From assembly GCA_963693305.1 (NCBI GenBank), contig OY855905.1, forward strand, positions 18,641,437 to 18,705,436: a DNA stretch of 64,000 nucleotides, written 5' to 3'. The notes under the pieces are model-generated. The model saw only the letters and a list, made by a program, of their open reading frames with translations. It was not told where the DNA came from and ran no database searches. Origin of the DNA: Meandrina meandrites (Eukaryota; Cnidaria; Anthozoa; Scleractinia; Meandrinidae). This document shows positions 51,804-64,000 of this stretch, piece by piece. Each line of letters starts with the position of its first letter. Position 1 is the stretch's first letter. Both the position numbers and the translations under genes were made by a program.

Positions 51804-54253
51804 CTAATAGTCAAGGCTGTATATTTTTGGACATGTTAAGGAGTGAAAAAAATCTCTTGAAACACAAAGGACAAGAATTTTAGTTTATATCAGTTTAGAA
51901 AATCAGTATAAAATTTGTCATTTATGTAGGACCCAGTTCTTCTTAAAATACAATAAAATAAAATAAAACAAAGTTGTAAGGTTTAAACATAAATTTTGAA
52001 CCATTTGATTTACGATTCACGGTGCAATAATTATTGGCAGATATTTAAAGCCACTTTATTTAAACCTGTTTTGTTTTAAGGCATAAATGGAATTTACAAA
52101 TACTTAGTAAATAGTCAGTTCATTTAGAAAAATGGTTGAAAATCGCCACTTTTAAAACACTATTAATCTCAAAATGATGCAGAAAGTTGGTAAGCCTGTG
52201 GTTTTAATATTTACTGATCAACTAAGTTTGTTCACCTGCACCAAAAGTGTCTCAGCAACTAATATTGCAGACAGTTATTCTATAAAAAAGCAACAGCTTA
52301 TTATGTGTGCTATGTTTTGTCGCAGAATATACATTAAATTGTGTAAATAAAGCATAATTTACAAAAACAACTGTCTGAGGAAAAAAATATATTTGTTTCC
52401 TTGTCTTTAATCAGTGCAAAACAATTTATTGTTGACATTGCCATACCACAATTAGCATATTTCAAAGTTTTAGATTACCGTAATTCTATCATATTGGTAC
52501 AGAATGTTATTAAACTTCTCACTGGCACTTCAAGAGCACACCATCCTTCCCCAAAAACACAGAAACACTTCTTTCATTTTGATTGATCACATCAAATAGA
52601 ACCAATCAGAAAAAATAACCAAAACATGTCAAGTCTCAACAGTCTGGGTACACATATCACTGCCATATAACCACACACTAAACTTCCAATTTGAACCTGA
52701 TGAAGCTAAAAAAATCCTCAATCTCAATGGTACCACCTGGTTATTAAATAAATAATTTTTCAATTCTAAATACTTATATTTTGAAAGAAACTTAATCACC
52801 TACAATGAAAATATCATTGTTTTCTCTTCAATTTAGGCTCAAAAATATTATTGGAATTTGACAATTAAATGCTTTCTTAAATTATCAATAATATATTTCA
52901 AATAAATTAAGTACATTGGTAATCCTCTTGTTTAATCTACAGCCATTGTGTGACTAGGCTTGATTTTGTTCCAGCTGTTTGGAATGAGCCTGCACGAGGA
53001 CTGGACTCGAGAGAGCAGCAGAAATCTGGTTTACAGACTAACAAAACTGGACTCACAGATAGCATTATCCCGTCTCCGACTAGAAATGAACTTTAATTCC
53101 ATACATAATCACACCTGTACACGGATGGGATGTTCTCTTTCTACATCTTGCATATCACACACGATTGAGCATAAGCAATACACATTGAACCTCTTAAATG
53201 AAGACAAAGATTCAGGGAAGATCGAGTGTCCATATTATGGAGATGTCTATACTGAGGGTCGTACAGGTCTATACTACAGAGGTAGAGCTCATGATATGAT
53301 TCTTGGTCTCTTTCGGATCAGGCGAACTCTCCCGTGTTGGTATTATGTGGGTGTCTATAACGAGCGGTTTGACTGTACATGAAACTTCCATTCTTATATC
53401 ATGCAAAAAATATATCCGGAATTTTTTCTCCTAAGGGAGTGCGTCCGTAATTTTGCCTAGAGGACGGTATCATGATTTTGTGGTGGTGGTGGTGGTTGTG
53501 GGCGGGGGGGGAAGTACTTTTTTCTGTTCGTTTTGGGGGGTCCTAAAAGAAAGAAAGTTTCAGTTTGCTCCTCACTTGATAAATCTGTACCAGAAACTCA
53601 TAAGGAGTTTCAACCCTTATGGGTTTCTGTCTGTACACAACTGTTCTTTATACTGTTGTGTATATTGTCTTGGCCATGTTGGCAACTCAAATTAAAGAAA
53701 ATAACAAATCCTTTTCAATATTATAACAAACTCACAGCGATAGTCGCTCTATCTCCCAGAACCTTTTTTTAATCTGTGTTGCACTTGTAACTGGTTTCCA
53801 CAAAAGGGTTTAACGACCACTGTTCTACAAGTCGTGATGAAGCTGTACTTAGGTGGCGAAAGCTGCGCAAGGTTGTGGTTCAGCTATTGAGAACAAACCA
53901 TGTTGCACTGCATCTTTTCTTTGCCAGTGATGGTCCGAGTTCACATTCGCTATCATCTCTCTCACTCTCACTCAGCATTCCATGTTTCACCCCAAGAACA
54001 ATGGCTTCCCCATCATCACCTTGGCAAACCAAACAGCCACGTTTATAAGATAAAATTCAAGTATATCTGTGAAATATACCAGCTGTATCCTCTGATATAG
54101 CTTTTTTGTAAAGGATTGTTAAATAATATATATTTTGCTTCACCGGAAAGCAAATGTCATGAAATATCAACTGCTGGGATTTCACATTTCATTTCAATAG
54201 TACAATGTGCTAGCCATTTTAGGGCTGGGTTGTCATGGTTTTTACAATGGTTT
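51804..54253. other. 3' UTR of the Rho gene and intergenic sequence
   Basis: A+T-rich, with polyadenylation signals near 51953. An open stretch at 52978-53092 after TTTGTTCCAG looks mildly coding but could not be linked to any exon. No repeat family is identified. A G-rich run lies at 53502-53512. Confidence 0.4.
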
Positions 54254-54571
54254 TCAACCATTGTAAAAATTCCCAAGACCATCAAGGGGGATGGGGGGAC
54301 TACTAAAATAGGTAGGAGAAAAATAAGAAATCGTCATACCCCCCTGCCCTTTTGTGTTCCGCAATCCGGGGTTTTCAATGCTCGCTCCGTTTGACCAGTA
54401 GTACTCAAAATTACCTGTGCAACCGATTCTGTACACTACGCCAGAGTTTGGGCGGTCAACATCATTTTGAGCCTTTGGGCGCGGAAACAAACTGTTGACA
54501 GTTTTCAGTAACGGTTTGTAGGCGACTTTAACCTGTTGTTGTCTTAAAATGCTACCAATCTTTTCGGACAA
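54254..54571 (-). pseudogene. Penelope-like element fragment, upstream of and into the GIY-YIG domain
   Basis: The frame begins MSEKIGSILRQQQVKVAYKP, then LFPRPKAQNDVDRPNSGVVY and IGCTGNFEYYW, which matches the linker and start of the GIY-YIG-type endonuclease of Penelope-like retroelements. After about residue 60 the similarity stops. The continuation of the domain is found on the opposite strand at 54590-54773. Confidence 0.6.
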
Positions 54572-54589
54572 TGACCCTAACGTCTCCTG

Positions 54590-54773
54590 TCACGTCCATG
54601 AAAACAATCATCAGATGGATTTTAATGGAGTCAATGTGGTTGGAGACCGTTGGATTTGAGCCCAATTTTCACGAGCGCCTCTTTTTGGAAGCCTGGTTGT
54701 CCATTAAAGATCCTCACTCTGGGAACGACCACCTTGCTCTCCCAGAGGTCAACAAATCCTTGGCACAGGTATG
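54590..54773 (+). pseudogene. Penelope-like element fragment, end of the GIY-YIG endonuclease
   Basis: The frame HVHENNHQMDFNGVNVVG shifts after about 20 codons into EPNFHERLFLEAWLSIKDPH then GNDHLALPEVNKSL, the conserved end of Penelope endonucleases. The frameshift and the inverted relationship to the neighbouring fragment show a dead, rearranged copy. Confidence 0.6.
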
Positions 54774-55537
54774 AGTCTCGCGCCACGTTCCTTTTTAAAA
54801 CTTTACACGTTATTTTTTTGCAGCGTGCGCTTTTAAACAATTACACAATTTTTAAATTAATTTTACCATGGTTTGATTATTTAAACGGATAAACACCTTT
54901 GAATTGCCAACCGAATGTTCTAGATAAATCGACATACCCGTAGAAACACAAGAATTAGTATTGTGCACAGTGTGATGTTGCAAAACGCTGATTGAAAACC
55001 TGTGATAAGGTAAAGTAAATGTGATGGACTTTTTAGGTTACATTCAGGAGTAGCAGTTATGTCTGTAGTAGCTGCTTCTACAGAAACTGGACTCAAGAGC
55101 CAGTGACTAGAAAACAAACCTTACTGTTCTGCTTCACAATCTTGTGCAATTCTAACCAATCTGCTCTTTGCTGGGGCAATCGAGCATTACCCGTGGCCCA
55201 GGAGCGCTTTTCATTTGTGTAAAAAACGGTGAGAATTTTCCGGCAAATGGAACAGTACAATTTTTCAGAAAACACAATGTTACGGGACGAGTGTGTACCA
55301 TTTCAAAACTTTCCAGTAGAAAGGATCGTTCTATTTCACTCACACCGGAACAGCCGCGTATTTCATCGAGGAGCATGGCAATAGTGCGAAAAAGCAGAAT
55401 GGTACAGTGATATTACGAATATTGCAGTAAAAATGAGAAACGAGGAATACCTTTGAAGGTGTTCCGTTTTTGTCCTAAAATTTCCCAGTGGGAATGGTTA
55501 CTTTTCCGTTCAAATGGAAAGCGCTCGGAGACATCCA

Positions 55538-55687
55538 GCCTCGTCCCCAGGCGTCGCTCCTTGGGCTCGGTGCGCTTGGAGTTGTGGGGCTCCTAACCAT
55601 CATGGACCGCGTTCCCTTTTTCCTGCTCCGTGTCCGGCGAAATGCAATGACGCCTAGATCCGCCAAGGGACGGCCTAGGGACGAGGC
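55538..55687. mobile_element. 150-bp MITE with GCCTCGTCCCCAGGC ends
   Basis: GCCTCGTCCCCAGGCGTCGC then TCCTTGG on the left is matched inverted on the right (CCAAGGGACGGCCTAGGGACGAGGC). G+C-rich relative to its surroundings. No ORF of interest. Confidence 0.6.
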
Positions 55688-58600
55688 AGCAGCTTATCCA
55701 TGCATAGAGCCGCAGAGGCTTATCTTTACACTCAGTAAACGGGCGAGACATGGCAGCGGAAGTTAACCTGGTGTCCAGCACTAGGAAGTGCGTCAAGGTT
55801 TAGTGTCTCCTTCCTTTTGACAGACTGGAAGTGAGTTTGGGACGACGTACAATGTAAACTTCGACTCACTGCCTCAAAAGAACAGCAGGAAAAAAACATG
55901 CCAGGTGTCACTGAGGTGCCGCTTGTGCCGTTTTATTTTGAAACCGATCGCGAAGGAACTGAATTAGAATGGAGGCAGAAAAAAAACTCAGCGAGTGCTG
56001 CTTATCACGATTCCAGATTTAGTTACAACTGGTTAACTATTCTTACACCAAATGATCTGCCGTGAGTGTCGTATACAGCGGGTACCAGCCGTGAGGTTGT
56101 TGATTCAAATTTCAATATTAAGTCATTCATATATCGTCTTTGTTTGAATCAAACCGTACAGCCAAGCAACCAACTAAAGTTTGATTGAGAACTGTAAAGT
56201 TTTTCAAGGCGTAAAAGGTTTAAGTTTTTCTTTTTGGACACTACACGCTTAATTCAAGTTGAACGCCTCGAAGTCTAAAATGTGTGAATAATATAGTGCG
56301 ATCACAATAAGACCTGTGATCTTTTGTTCGCCTCGAACTGGTAGCAATCAGTCAGTAAATTCACTTCCGGTCAGTTGTTGTACTACACGGCCGTGTGACC
56401 ATGTGCCGGGCATCCTAATAAACAAAGAAAAGATAAAGTGAATTTCAAGCTTAACAACACAATAAGGTAAGTTTTCAAGCAATTGATGATTTTGAATATG
56501 TTTTAGAACCGAAAAACAAGACACATCTTTTGTGTGGCTTACTAAAAATGCTATTAGTAATCAAAAATCTATCGATAGATCTCACTCTTTAATTTCGCCG
56601 AAGAACGCAGAAACCGTACACATAAACTGAGAAAGGTATTGTTAAAACACGCCAAAAAGTTGTTTTATGAGGAAAATTTTTAAATATACGAAGAAAAGAA
56701 CGTGTATCAATGCTAGCTCGTCTGTTGTTGTGTTTGTCTGATGAATCAGCACTCGGCAGCGGGCATGTGGTCCGAACAGCACGTGTCATGAAGTGATCTA
56801 ATGAATGAATGAGTAATAATAGTAGTAAATAACGTGGGGCCCAAAACGGTGGAATCCCATGCTGGTTTGTACGTGCATGATCATTAACTAGATCATTATA
56901 AGTACATTAAACTAAAACATTTCCCCACTTTTCTCAGTTCTCCCTTTTTAATTGCTTCTTATGTCTTTATGTTTGTGAATTCAAGTAGACATCACTCATA
57001 GAAACCCAGTTATGCAATCTGTAGCAATATAAATCCATAGACATCATTGAATACGTATACGTAAATCAATCTGTGTACTAGCTTTAGTTTGTTCAATCAC
57101 ATGTTGTAGAAATAAAATTATCAGAGAATCATTTGCCGTTGTATGAAGCCCTATACGTTCCTATACCATAAGAAACACTATTTCAGTTAAACAACAAAGA
57201 ACCAACTCTCTCGCTCGGCCATCATAGTTAATGGAAAGAAACTATGTTGCCAAGTTACGCCTGTACGAAGTTTAGCTAAGTTTTAACTCGGCACGTAAGG
57301 GTTTTTTTTTTCATAGACGCTTTTATAATGTGTCACATTGACTGTTCGCCTCAGTCCACGCTGGCTCGAAAACACTCGAGCCTTCGTATCCGGTGTAGCT
57401 TCTTGATTGGCTGGTAACAGCTTGTTCGTTGATAAACAGACTACTCTCAGTCCGAAAGCACATGCCCAGCTGGTAATGTTATGAAATCCCTTCACAGGAA
57501 AAACGGCGTTTGAAAAACTACGGTGGGCGGAATACTCGGCTGTTCTTTCGCCTCAACAGAGTAAATAACACTCATGGCGTTATATTTACACATGCAGTCT
57601 GTACTTGATGTCGGTACTATTTTTGGAAGCGGCTTGGCCGGTTGAGAAAGAAATAGACGAAAATAGTTTTCACAGGTTTTCAACGGATCATATGTGAAAT
57701 ATAATCATGCATTGCTATCGGACTTAAGGTGTACTTCACTTCATCTCAATGCGGTAAAAGTTGGGCAAAGAGACAGAAGCAGCATCATGATACATTTTCG
57801 TGTCTCACAGTTGAGAAAATATTTTGCATTCAGCATTGCCTGGTAACTTACTTGATTACAGAAGTTCTTTGTTGCGAGGTTTTCATTCTCCACTTCACAG
57901 TACGGATAACATGACTTTTTTTAGTGTTACTTGAAACAATAACTGCTGATGTTCAACCCATATTTCATTTGCTCTTTATACTCATCGCGAGACAAGAAAA
58001 CGCTAGAGAAAGTCTCTCACCACAACAGTCTGAACAGTTTCTGTGGAGCTGATCAAAAACCAGTCCAAAAATGTTTTTACTGAGCTTTTTTGTGAGTGGC
58101 AATACGGCAATACATGAGCAAGAAACACTGGTTGTACAATGCTTACAAAATAAACATTCACCTGTTAGAGACTAGGATTACACAAGGTCAAACGAGTAGC
58201 TCCATGATCGGTTAGATTTTCCGAATCTAGCTATTACACACTAGAAAGTAAAACAAGATTAGCGCTCAAAATTTAAAAAGAAATTACTTATCATAGCATG
58301 GACTGATGTTGTGAATATTTTTAGCTTGATCGGAAGTAGGGTGTGTTAGAGAAATCGCGAAGCGGATCCTATGAAGTCACGCACTGTTTACAAGTCGACG
58401 GCTGCACTCTATAAATTTAAGGGTATACAAGTAATAAGAAAATTTCTGAGCTATCCCTTTAACATAGTAAGTCAGCTAGCTGCACTCTATAGTCTTCTCA
58501 CCCAATGTCGAAATTTCGGCCCGTCCGCTGTTGTCAGTTCTGTTAAAAAACCGGAATTGTAGGTTTAAACTGGTGTTTGGCGGCCACGTTTATGGGCAAA

Positions 58601-59470
58601 GGTTGGACTTAAATACTGGCTCGACGGTTAAATGATATGACCTGATATATTTTCTGCTGTGCTGTTTGGAATTCAAGGCGAGGTTCTGTGGTCAATAAAC
58701 ATATTAGCGGTGATATCTGATCTGCATTTTTATTGCAAGATAACATCACCACAAAAGCGCTTTCATTTATCACAGATGGTATAGATGAAAATTACAAAAT
58801 AATTTATCTAAATTAGAAATATGTGGCAATGTGATGTGCCTTTGCAAGAAAACGAAGAAATACCGCGTAAATACAGCCCAGTAATCGGAGCAAACTATTT
58901 TGAGGAAGTGACGGATCGAATTGGGGCAGCTTGATTATCTTTATAAAAAGAACTGACGATCATTAAAAATACTGGTTAATGTTTTGTCTCTTAATGGCCA
59001 TGTTTGGGCTTGAAATGTGATGCATAAAGAGAGTTTGGTGTTCATTTGATAATCATAAAGTCCATTATTCCTTTCTACTAACTTTGGCTTACATGTAAAA
59101 CAAATATATTTCTATCCGTTACCTCGTAATAAAAAATAAATGTTTTTCTATGACTGCTGATAATCCTTTTAATTTTCAAATAAGAATGCTGCACCCAAAG
59201 CTTGGAATTAACCTTTATCTAACGAAAACATGAATTGCGCAAAAACTTTGAATTTTGATAGTCGATACTTGATCAAAGCAGCTCATACCTAAATGTAATT
59301 GCCTGAAAGGACGTCATTTGAAAACCTGATAACATTTCTGTCATGACCGGAATGTATTGCTTATTGTCTTTATATTGTTCATATGTCAGCGCCGTATTAG
59401 CTTTGCGCCAATAAAACGAGATAATAGGTTAAGACAAAACTCGTGAGCCGCGACACGACGTAACATAACA
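55688..59470. other. Intergenic, no recognised feature
   Basis: About 3.8 kb without coding exons or clear repeats by eye. The right end carries the promoter of the MAP-kinase phosphatase gene. Confidence 0.4.
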
Positions 59471-59482
59471 AAACGCCTTGCA

Positions 59483-59535
59483 TGACGTCACGCATGGTAA
59501 AAATAGCAACATGAGAGCTGGGCGGGAATATAAAG
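59483..59535 (+). promoter_or_regulatory. CRE and TATA box of the MAP-kinase phosphatase gene
   Basis: A full CRE palindrome TGACGTCA at 59483-59490 lies 38 bp upstream of TATAAAG at 59529-59535, itself about 145 bp before the ATG. A half-CRE (GACGTAAC) sits near 59457. CRE plus TATA is the classic arrangement of stimulus-induced DUSP1-type promoters. Confidence 0.65.
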
Positions 59536-59679
59536 GCGGGCTTGTTGAACAGATCCACAGTCAGTACACAGATCTCCGCGCGAAGAAGTCTAAAATAATC
59601 GTTCGTATTTAATTTTCTTTCAGTAAACGAGGAAAGCCACAGCATAATTATTGGTCAAATCATCGCTGAATCAAAGAGC

Positions 59680-62534
59680 ATGGTTGCAATGGATGAGAAT
59701 GACTTGATATGGCCCGTTGCCCCACTCACTGTTGTAAACATGGCTAGTTCTCTGAGTCAGAAATGTACAGTCATTGACTGCCGTTCATTTTTGTCATTTA
59801 ACGCCGCTCATATCAAAGGATCACTTAACGTTCACTGCCCACCTATCTTAAAAAGAAGACTTCATCGTGGAACATCCACGTTAGATTGCCTGCTCACATC
59901 TCCCGAGTCGAGACGAAGGCTCGCCGACGCCGAAACTTTGATTTTATACGAGGACAGAACACAAGACTGGAAAGACTTGGAAATGGACAATACAATGAAG
60001 ATAATTTATATGCTTCTAAGGAGAGAGAGAATAAACAAGAACCTATATTTCATCAAAGGTAAGTTTTGTTCGTTTATTACCGCTTCTCTTGTTTGTGATA
60101 TCCATTGTTAAGTTGGCCACGTGTTTATAGCCTGTGAATACATCTTTATCGCTTGATCGTTACTTCCAAATGTTTGCACTATGTGGGTAAAAATTTCATA
60201 GTATCAATTTCACAACATAGCAATCGAAGAGAGGTGGATAGAAGAATGCGCGCTTGTTGTTCCTCGCTTGAATGAAAGTGAGTGTTGTGATAAACATACC
60301 ACAACAAAGCAAAACGTAGTGAATGAGTACTATTTAATTATGTGTGCGGTTCCCATCAAGAATTCATGAATGAATGAGTTTCTTTGTTATGAAAATGGGG
60401 GGAAAATAACAAAAGCGTCACGTGCAACTGATAGAAATTAAAAGAGCTCTGATCCAGTCCCCATGGTCCATCCACTGAAATTGCCCAACAAAATGTTTTG
60501 ACAGACGAACAAATATGCGTGTCTTGTCTTTAATATCGTTTTGATGAAACGCTGTCCCCACCTGAGAGATCAACAACGTCAGAGATTAAGAAATCAAACA
60601 ATCCTGCGGATTTCCTTTACAACTAAGGTTTCCGTTGCTGAAGGTGCGCTGGCGCATTTGCAACTTTTTTCATCTCTTATTATGCAAGCCTTTCTGTTGA
60701 CACAACCGGTTCTCGCGGATTTTCAAACACGCGAAAACGTGATTCCTCTGACCAGTCGTGACAGTCATTTCAGCATACAACGTGTGCCAATCTTTTTCCC
60801 TTCATTCTTCTTTCCTCGGTTAGGCCTTTTAGCGAGTTCAAGATCTAGCAAACTTAACAGGTTATTGAATTTTAATATAAGAAAAGTACTTTCCTATTTT
60901 AATTTCTTACAATGACTACTGAAAAAAAAAACATCGCTTGTTTATTTTCAACTTGAAGTACATACTGCCATAGTTTCTTAAAATAACAATGCATGAAAGG
61001 ACGTCACAATTGCTTTGTCACAGAAAACGTGTGTTCTGTCATGACATACCGGCTGATCGAGAAAATAACATTGAGAAAATAAAACTTTTATCTTCAAGGT
61101 TCAGTTTTATTAATTTTACTATAGAATTCACTTTTTTTGTATCCTCGCCGCGCTTTATAGTCGCCCTTCATATCTTTTCCAGATACTCAATAAACTCAAC
61201 GTCAATATTTCCATTACTGTTTTAGTAATTTTTAATATTATTGTTATTATTGTTTACAGGAGGCTTTGAAAGATTCTCCACATCGTACCCTTCAATGTGC
61301 TACTTTGCTAAACCACAATCGCCAACACAAACAAGTTCTTGTCCTCTCGGTTTAAAGCTTAAAACAAAAGATTATAAAAGAACATTTAGCCCAAGACATG
61401 AGACAGAAATCAAGGACTTCACTGAATCGCGACCAAGTTCGACAGTGAAATCAAATGAACCAGTAGAGATTTTACCGCATTTGTATCTTGGAAGTGAGAT
61501 TCATGCGTCCCAGAAAGAGCTTCTTCAACGCCTGGGCATCACTGCAATTATGAATGTATCAAGAAATATTCCGAACTTTTTCGAGGAGACCTTTCATTAC
61601 AAGTCTATCCCAGTGGACGATACTTATACTGCAGATATTGGCCGATGGTTCGAGGAAGCTGCTGCGTTTATAGGTAAGAACTCCGGTATTTTGAACTCTT
61701 CCATAAAACACAAATCCCGCCTTTACCGTCAGAGACGTTACTTAGCAACATATAGGATCGTACTCGTGAATGTTCGTGCTAGTTTCTGATTGAGAGATAA
61801 GAATCAGGAAATCCTGATAAATATATAAATATCGCATTTTGCTCTACGCGTTTCTGTTTACGAAATGTTGTATATCTTAAAAGAACTGAAAGATTAAAGA
61901 GGGTTATCAGAAATTTATATCCGGCACGAAACCTGTGGGCGGAAGTTTCTCGATAAATATGGGCAGCTTTTTAACGAGCCAGGCCTCAAGATGGATACAA
62001 ACATTTTTAAATACTCTGGTCTATTTTTATCTTACACTTTCCTTTGATTCAAATGTAATATCGTAGAGTCGGCGTGTAAAGGAAGCTCTTATATATTACC
62101 ACTTACCCTTAGCAACATTTTGTTGTTCTGATTTTTCTTCCTTTGATCTTATTTCAGACTCAGTGAAGAATTCGAAAGGAAGAGTTTTGGTTCACTGCCA
62201 AGCTGGCATCTCCAGATCGGCAACGATTTGCCTCGCCTACCTTATTAGTAGGCATAGGTTGAGGCTAGACGAGGCTTATGAGTATGTAAAGAAACGACGC
62301 TCTGTAATATCTCCAAACTTCAACTTTATGGGACAATTATTGAACTGGGAAACAGAGACTCAGTTGACAGAGAGAGCAGGGAGCAGCACCGAGCTGTTAA
62401 TAAACACACCCACAACAAGTTGTGTCACGTCCCCATTTGGGTTCTTTAGCTTTTCACCGCTTCCATGTGGATCAGGAATAACTCCAACTGGTAACACGCA
62501 AAATTCACCAGGACTTGTCACGTCACCCATGTAG
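59680..62534 (+). CDS. Dual-specificity MAP-kinase phosphatase (DUSP1/DUSP4-like), three exons
   Basis: Dephosphorylates Thr and Tyr of activated MAP kinases, probably in the nucleus. Exons 59680-60058, 61260-61673 and 62158-62534 join with matching phases to 389 aa, like human DUSP4 in length. Residues about 10-130 form the rhodanese/CDC25-like MAPK-docking domain with a basic docking motif LKRRLHRGTSTLDCLL near 57-72. The catalytic domain starts EPVEILPHLYLGS, has the general-acid region VDDTYTADI and the signature HCQAGISRSA with catalytic Cys278, then RRSVISPNFNFMGQLL. The C-terminal tail is Ser/Thr/Pro-rich (TPTTSCVTSPFGF), as in MKPs stabilised by phosphorylation. Start: ATG at 59680, with an in-frame ATG three codons later. 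Intron 1 (1.2 kb) and intron 2 (0.5 kb) hold nothing recognised. Confidence 0.9.
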
Positions 62535-62638
62535 TTCAGAAAAGTATAGCTTGGTAGAGAAAAAGAAAAAATGCCACCAGTTCCTTTAGTTTTACGTTCA
62601 CAAATCATGTGTTATAATAATTTCAGCCTAAAAAGTTG

Positions 62639-62644
62639 AATAAA
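62639..62644 (+). terminator. Polyadenylation signal of the phosphatase gene
   Basis: AATAAA 105 nt after the stop codon. Several ATTTA pentamers nearby and downstream (62677-62960) could serve as AU-rich instability elements if a more distal poly(A) site is used. Confidence 0.5.
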
Positions 62645-64000
62645 CGATTCTTAAGCAAAACTACGAATTTAAATTAGAAATATTTATTGACAAAAAGCAA
62701 GATGTTGCTTCGATTCATTCGTTAAGTCACTTAATTAGTGACTCATTTGTAGGAAAAATCATCCACCATTAGAGTATACTATAAATATGTGAAAAATTGT
62801 GTTCGGTAGTAATAGTGATAAAAATAGTACTTAACAAAAACAATATTTATTCACTTTTTCTTTCCTTATACTCTGCGGTAAATACTGAATGCATCGACAT
62901 ACGTGATATTTTTGTACTAAAAACAAATTTATTGGAAAATAATCTATCTTGCTAATATTTATAAAGACTATTAAGTAATAGAGATAAAACATATTTCACG
63001 TTAAAGAGGGAGACCTCAGAAGCAAAGTTCCGCTTCTTGAATTTTGTAATATACGTAGAAAACAATGCAGTTAAAAATAGGTGATATACAAAATATATTG
63101 TAAATTTGTAAACATAAATTGAAGTATAATATAATATCAGTGGAAACAATGGCCACGAGGACTGGATGCTGCGGAGTGTGTTGAAATAAAGAAAAAAACA
63201 ATTAAAGAAAATTTCTTCTTTTATGCTACACTGCCTTGGTTAAGTTGCATAAGAAAATGAAAAGCACATTTCTTATAAGCTAGATTTTGAGCAATATTTT
63301 AACAAGAGTGTCGAATTTGTGGATCGTTGCACGAAATATTTATGTTTTATAGTTTTCTTTCTTAACCATCACATATTGAGAACAGATCAGGCGTTCTATG
63401 GGTATTTTCAAAGTTGGCGACGATTGCTCGCTCCCAGTTAAACGATGATCTCAATGACAGCAAGGAAAATTTACAAATAAAAACCGCAATTACCAACGTC
63501 CGATATAAAAGTGGCGATTTTCGTCACCGGAAATAGATCTAAGCAAGGGAGGAAAACAATAGAATATTTACCTCGGTGTGATCGAATTCCATGGATGTTT
63601 AACTACAGGAACATGGGAAGTGAAACAAACTATTTTTAAGTAGAACTGTTCTCGAACAAGGTATAAAGTTGAGGGAAAACTTTGTGAAATTTGACGGTTA
63701 AAAAAAATCACTGTTTATTTATCAGAAGGTAGATTAATTTTCTACAACTGTGATAGTTAACAATAGGAAAATTTCTGTTGCATTTTGTACAAGGGATTCA
63801 GATATTCAGTTAATTGGAAAGCAGCGCGGAATAGGACTACTTACCGGTCCATTTAACACAAATACAGAGTCAAATTCCAAATGTATCCTACGTTTTCATT
63901 TTGCCAAAAGCTTTTGTTGGACACAAAGCAAATTAAAATTCAAGAAGGAATTCAGTTCTATCGCAAAGTTTCGTCGAATGCGGGGGTAATTACAAGTAAG
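62645..64000. other. Possible extended 3' UTR and intergenic sequence
   Basis: Very A+T-rich, with no recognised exon. A short open frame at 63750-63989 ends near the window edge and shows no domain. Confidence 0.4.

Noticed and set aside
52960..53382. 140-aa plus-strand ORF downstream of the Rho gene
   Set aside because: No domain, and no splice-linked partner exon. Part of it (52978-53092) looks mildly coding in another frame, but this is not enough to call.
53453..53695. ORF with a Val/Gly run
   Set aside because: The run is a translated (GGT)n/(GTG)n and poly-G stretch, not a protein feature.
55168..55410. Overlapping ORFs of 60-80 aa on both strands
   Set aside because: No recognisable domain, and both strands are open by chance.
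60541..60915. 124-aa ORF in intron 1 of the phosphatase gene
   Set aside because: No domain or splice signals; the flanking exons join cleanly without it.

Overview
The window is animal nuclear DNA: A+T-rich, with introns that obey GT/AG, cell-signalling genes of metazoan type, and a very high load of transposon debris. The mix (a Polinton with a cnidarian-like gene set, many hairpin MITEs, tRNA-derived SINEs) suggests an anthozoan cnidarian such as a coral or sea anemone. That assignment is inference; no rRNA or mitochondrial marker is present.

Host genes, left to right: (1) a two-exon alpha-1,3-fucosyltransferase (2036-3568, +). (2) A 12-exon SH3PXD2/Tks-like scaffold gene on the minus strand (22445 down to 4874) encoding one PX and six SH3 domains. 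Its introns hold a composite transposon (7688-9277), a 4-kb tandem array (10147-14205) and several inverted-repeat elements. (3) A 5' exon of an unrecognised gene (38209-38407, +). (4) A small secreted-protein gene (44554-46673, +). (5) An unusual Rho-family GTPase with altered switch regions (51177-51803, +), with a broken Rho copy 3 kb upstream. (6) A three-exon MAP-kinase phosphatase of DUSP1/DUSP4 type (59680-62534, +) with a CRE and a TATA box.

The centrepiece is a 14,463-bp Polinton/Maverick, a virus-like self-synthesising DNA transposon, at 23025-37487. It has identical 194-bp terminal inverted repeats and a 5-bp target duplication (AAGTT), and lies 580 bp upstream of the SH3PXD2-like start codon. 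It encodes a protein-primed family B DNA polymerase, a retroviral-type integrase, an FtsK/A32-type packaging ATPase, a double-jelly-roll-type major capsid protein and a large tail-anchored protein. It also carries a cassette of small membrane proteins, a membrane-anchored fibre with phage-tail-like repeats, and a zinc-knuckle repeat protein. Nearly every gene has a TTTAAA/TTAAAG-like element about 18-29 nt upstream of its ATG, which looks like a uniform element-encoded promoter. Identical TIRs point to a recent insertion, but the integrase has lost an internal segment and a nuclease gene is broken, so this copy is probably not autonomous.

Other mobile DNA: a Mutator-like element with a 9-bp target duplication (19013-19944), a CAGGCCCG-ended element with a 5-bp duplication (48599-49220), a rearranged Penelope-like fragment (54254-54773), and at least eight hairpin MITEs. 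The composite transposon at 7688-9277 is notable for two histone-type 3' stem-loops in opposite orientation, each downstream of a divergent ORF fragment.
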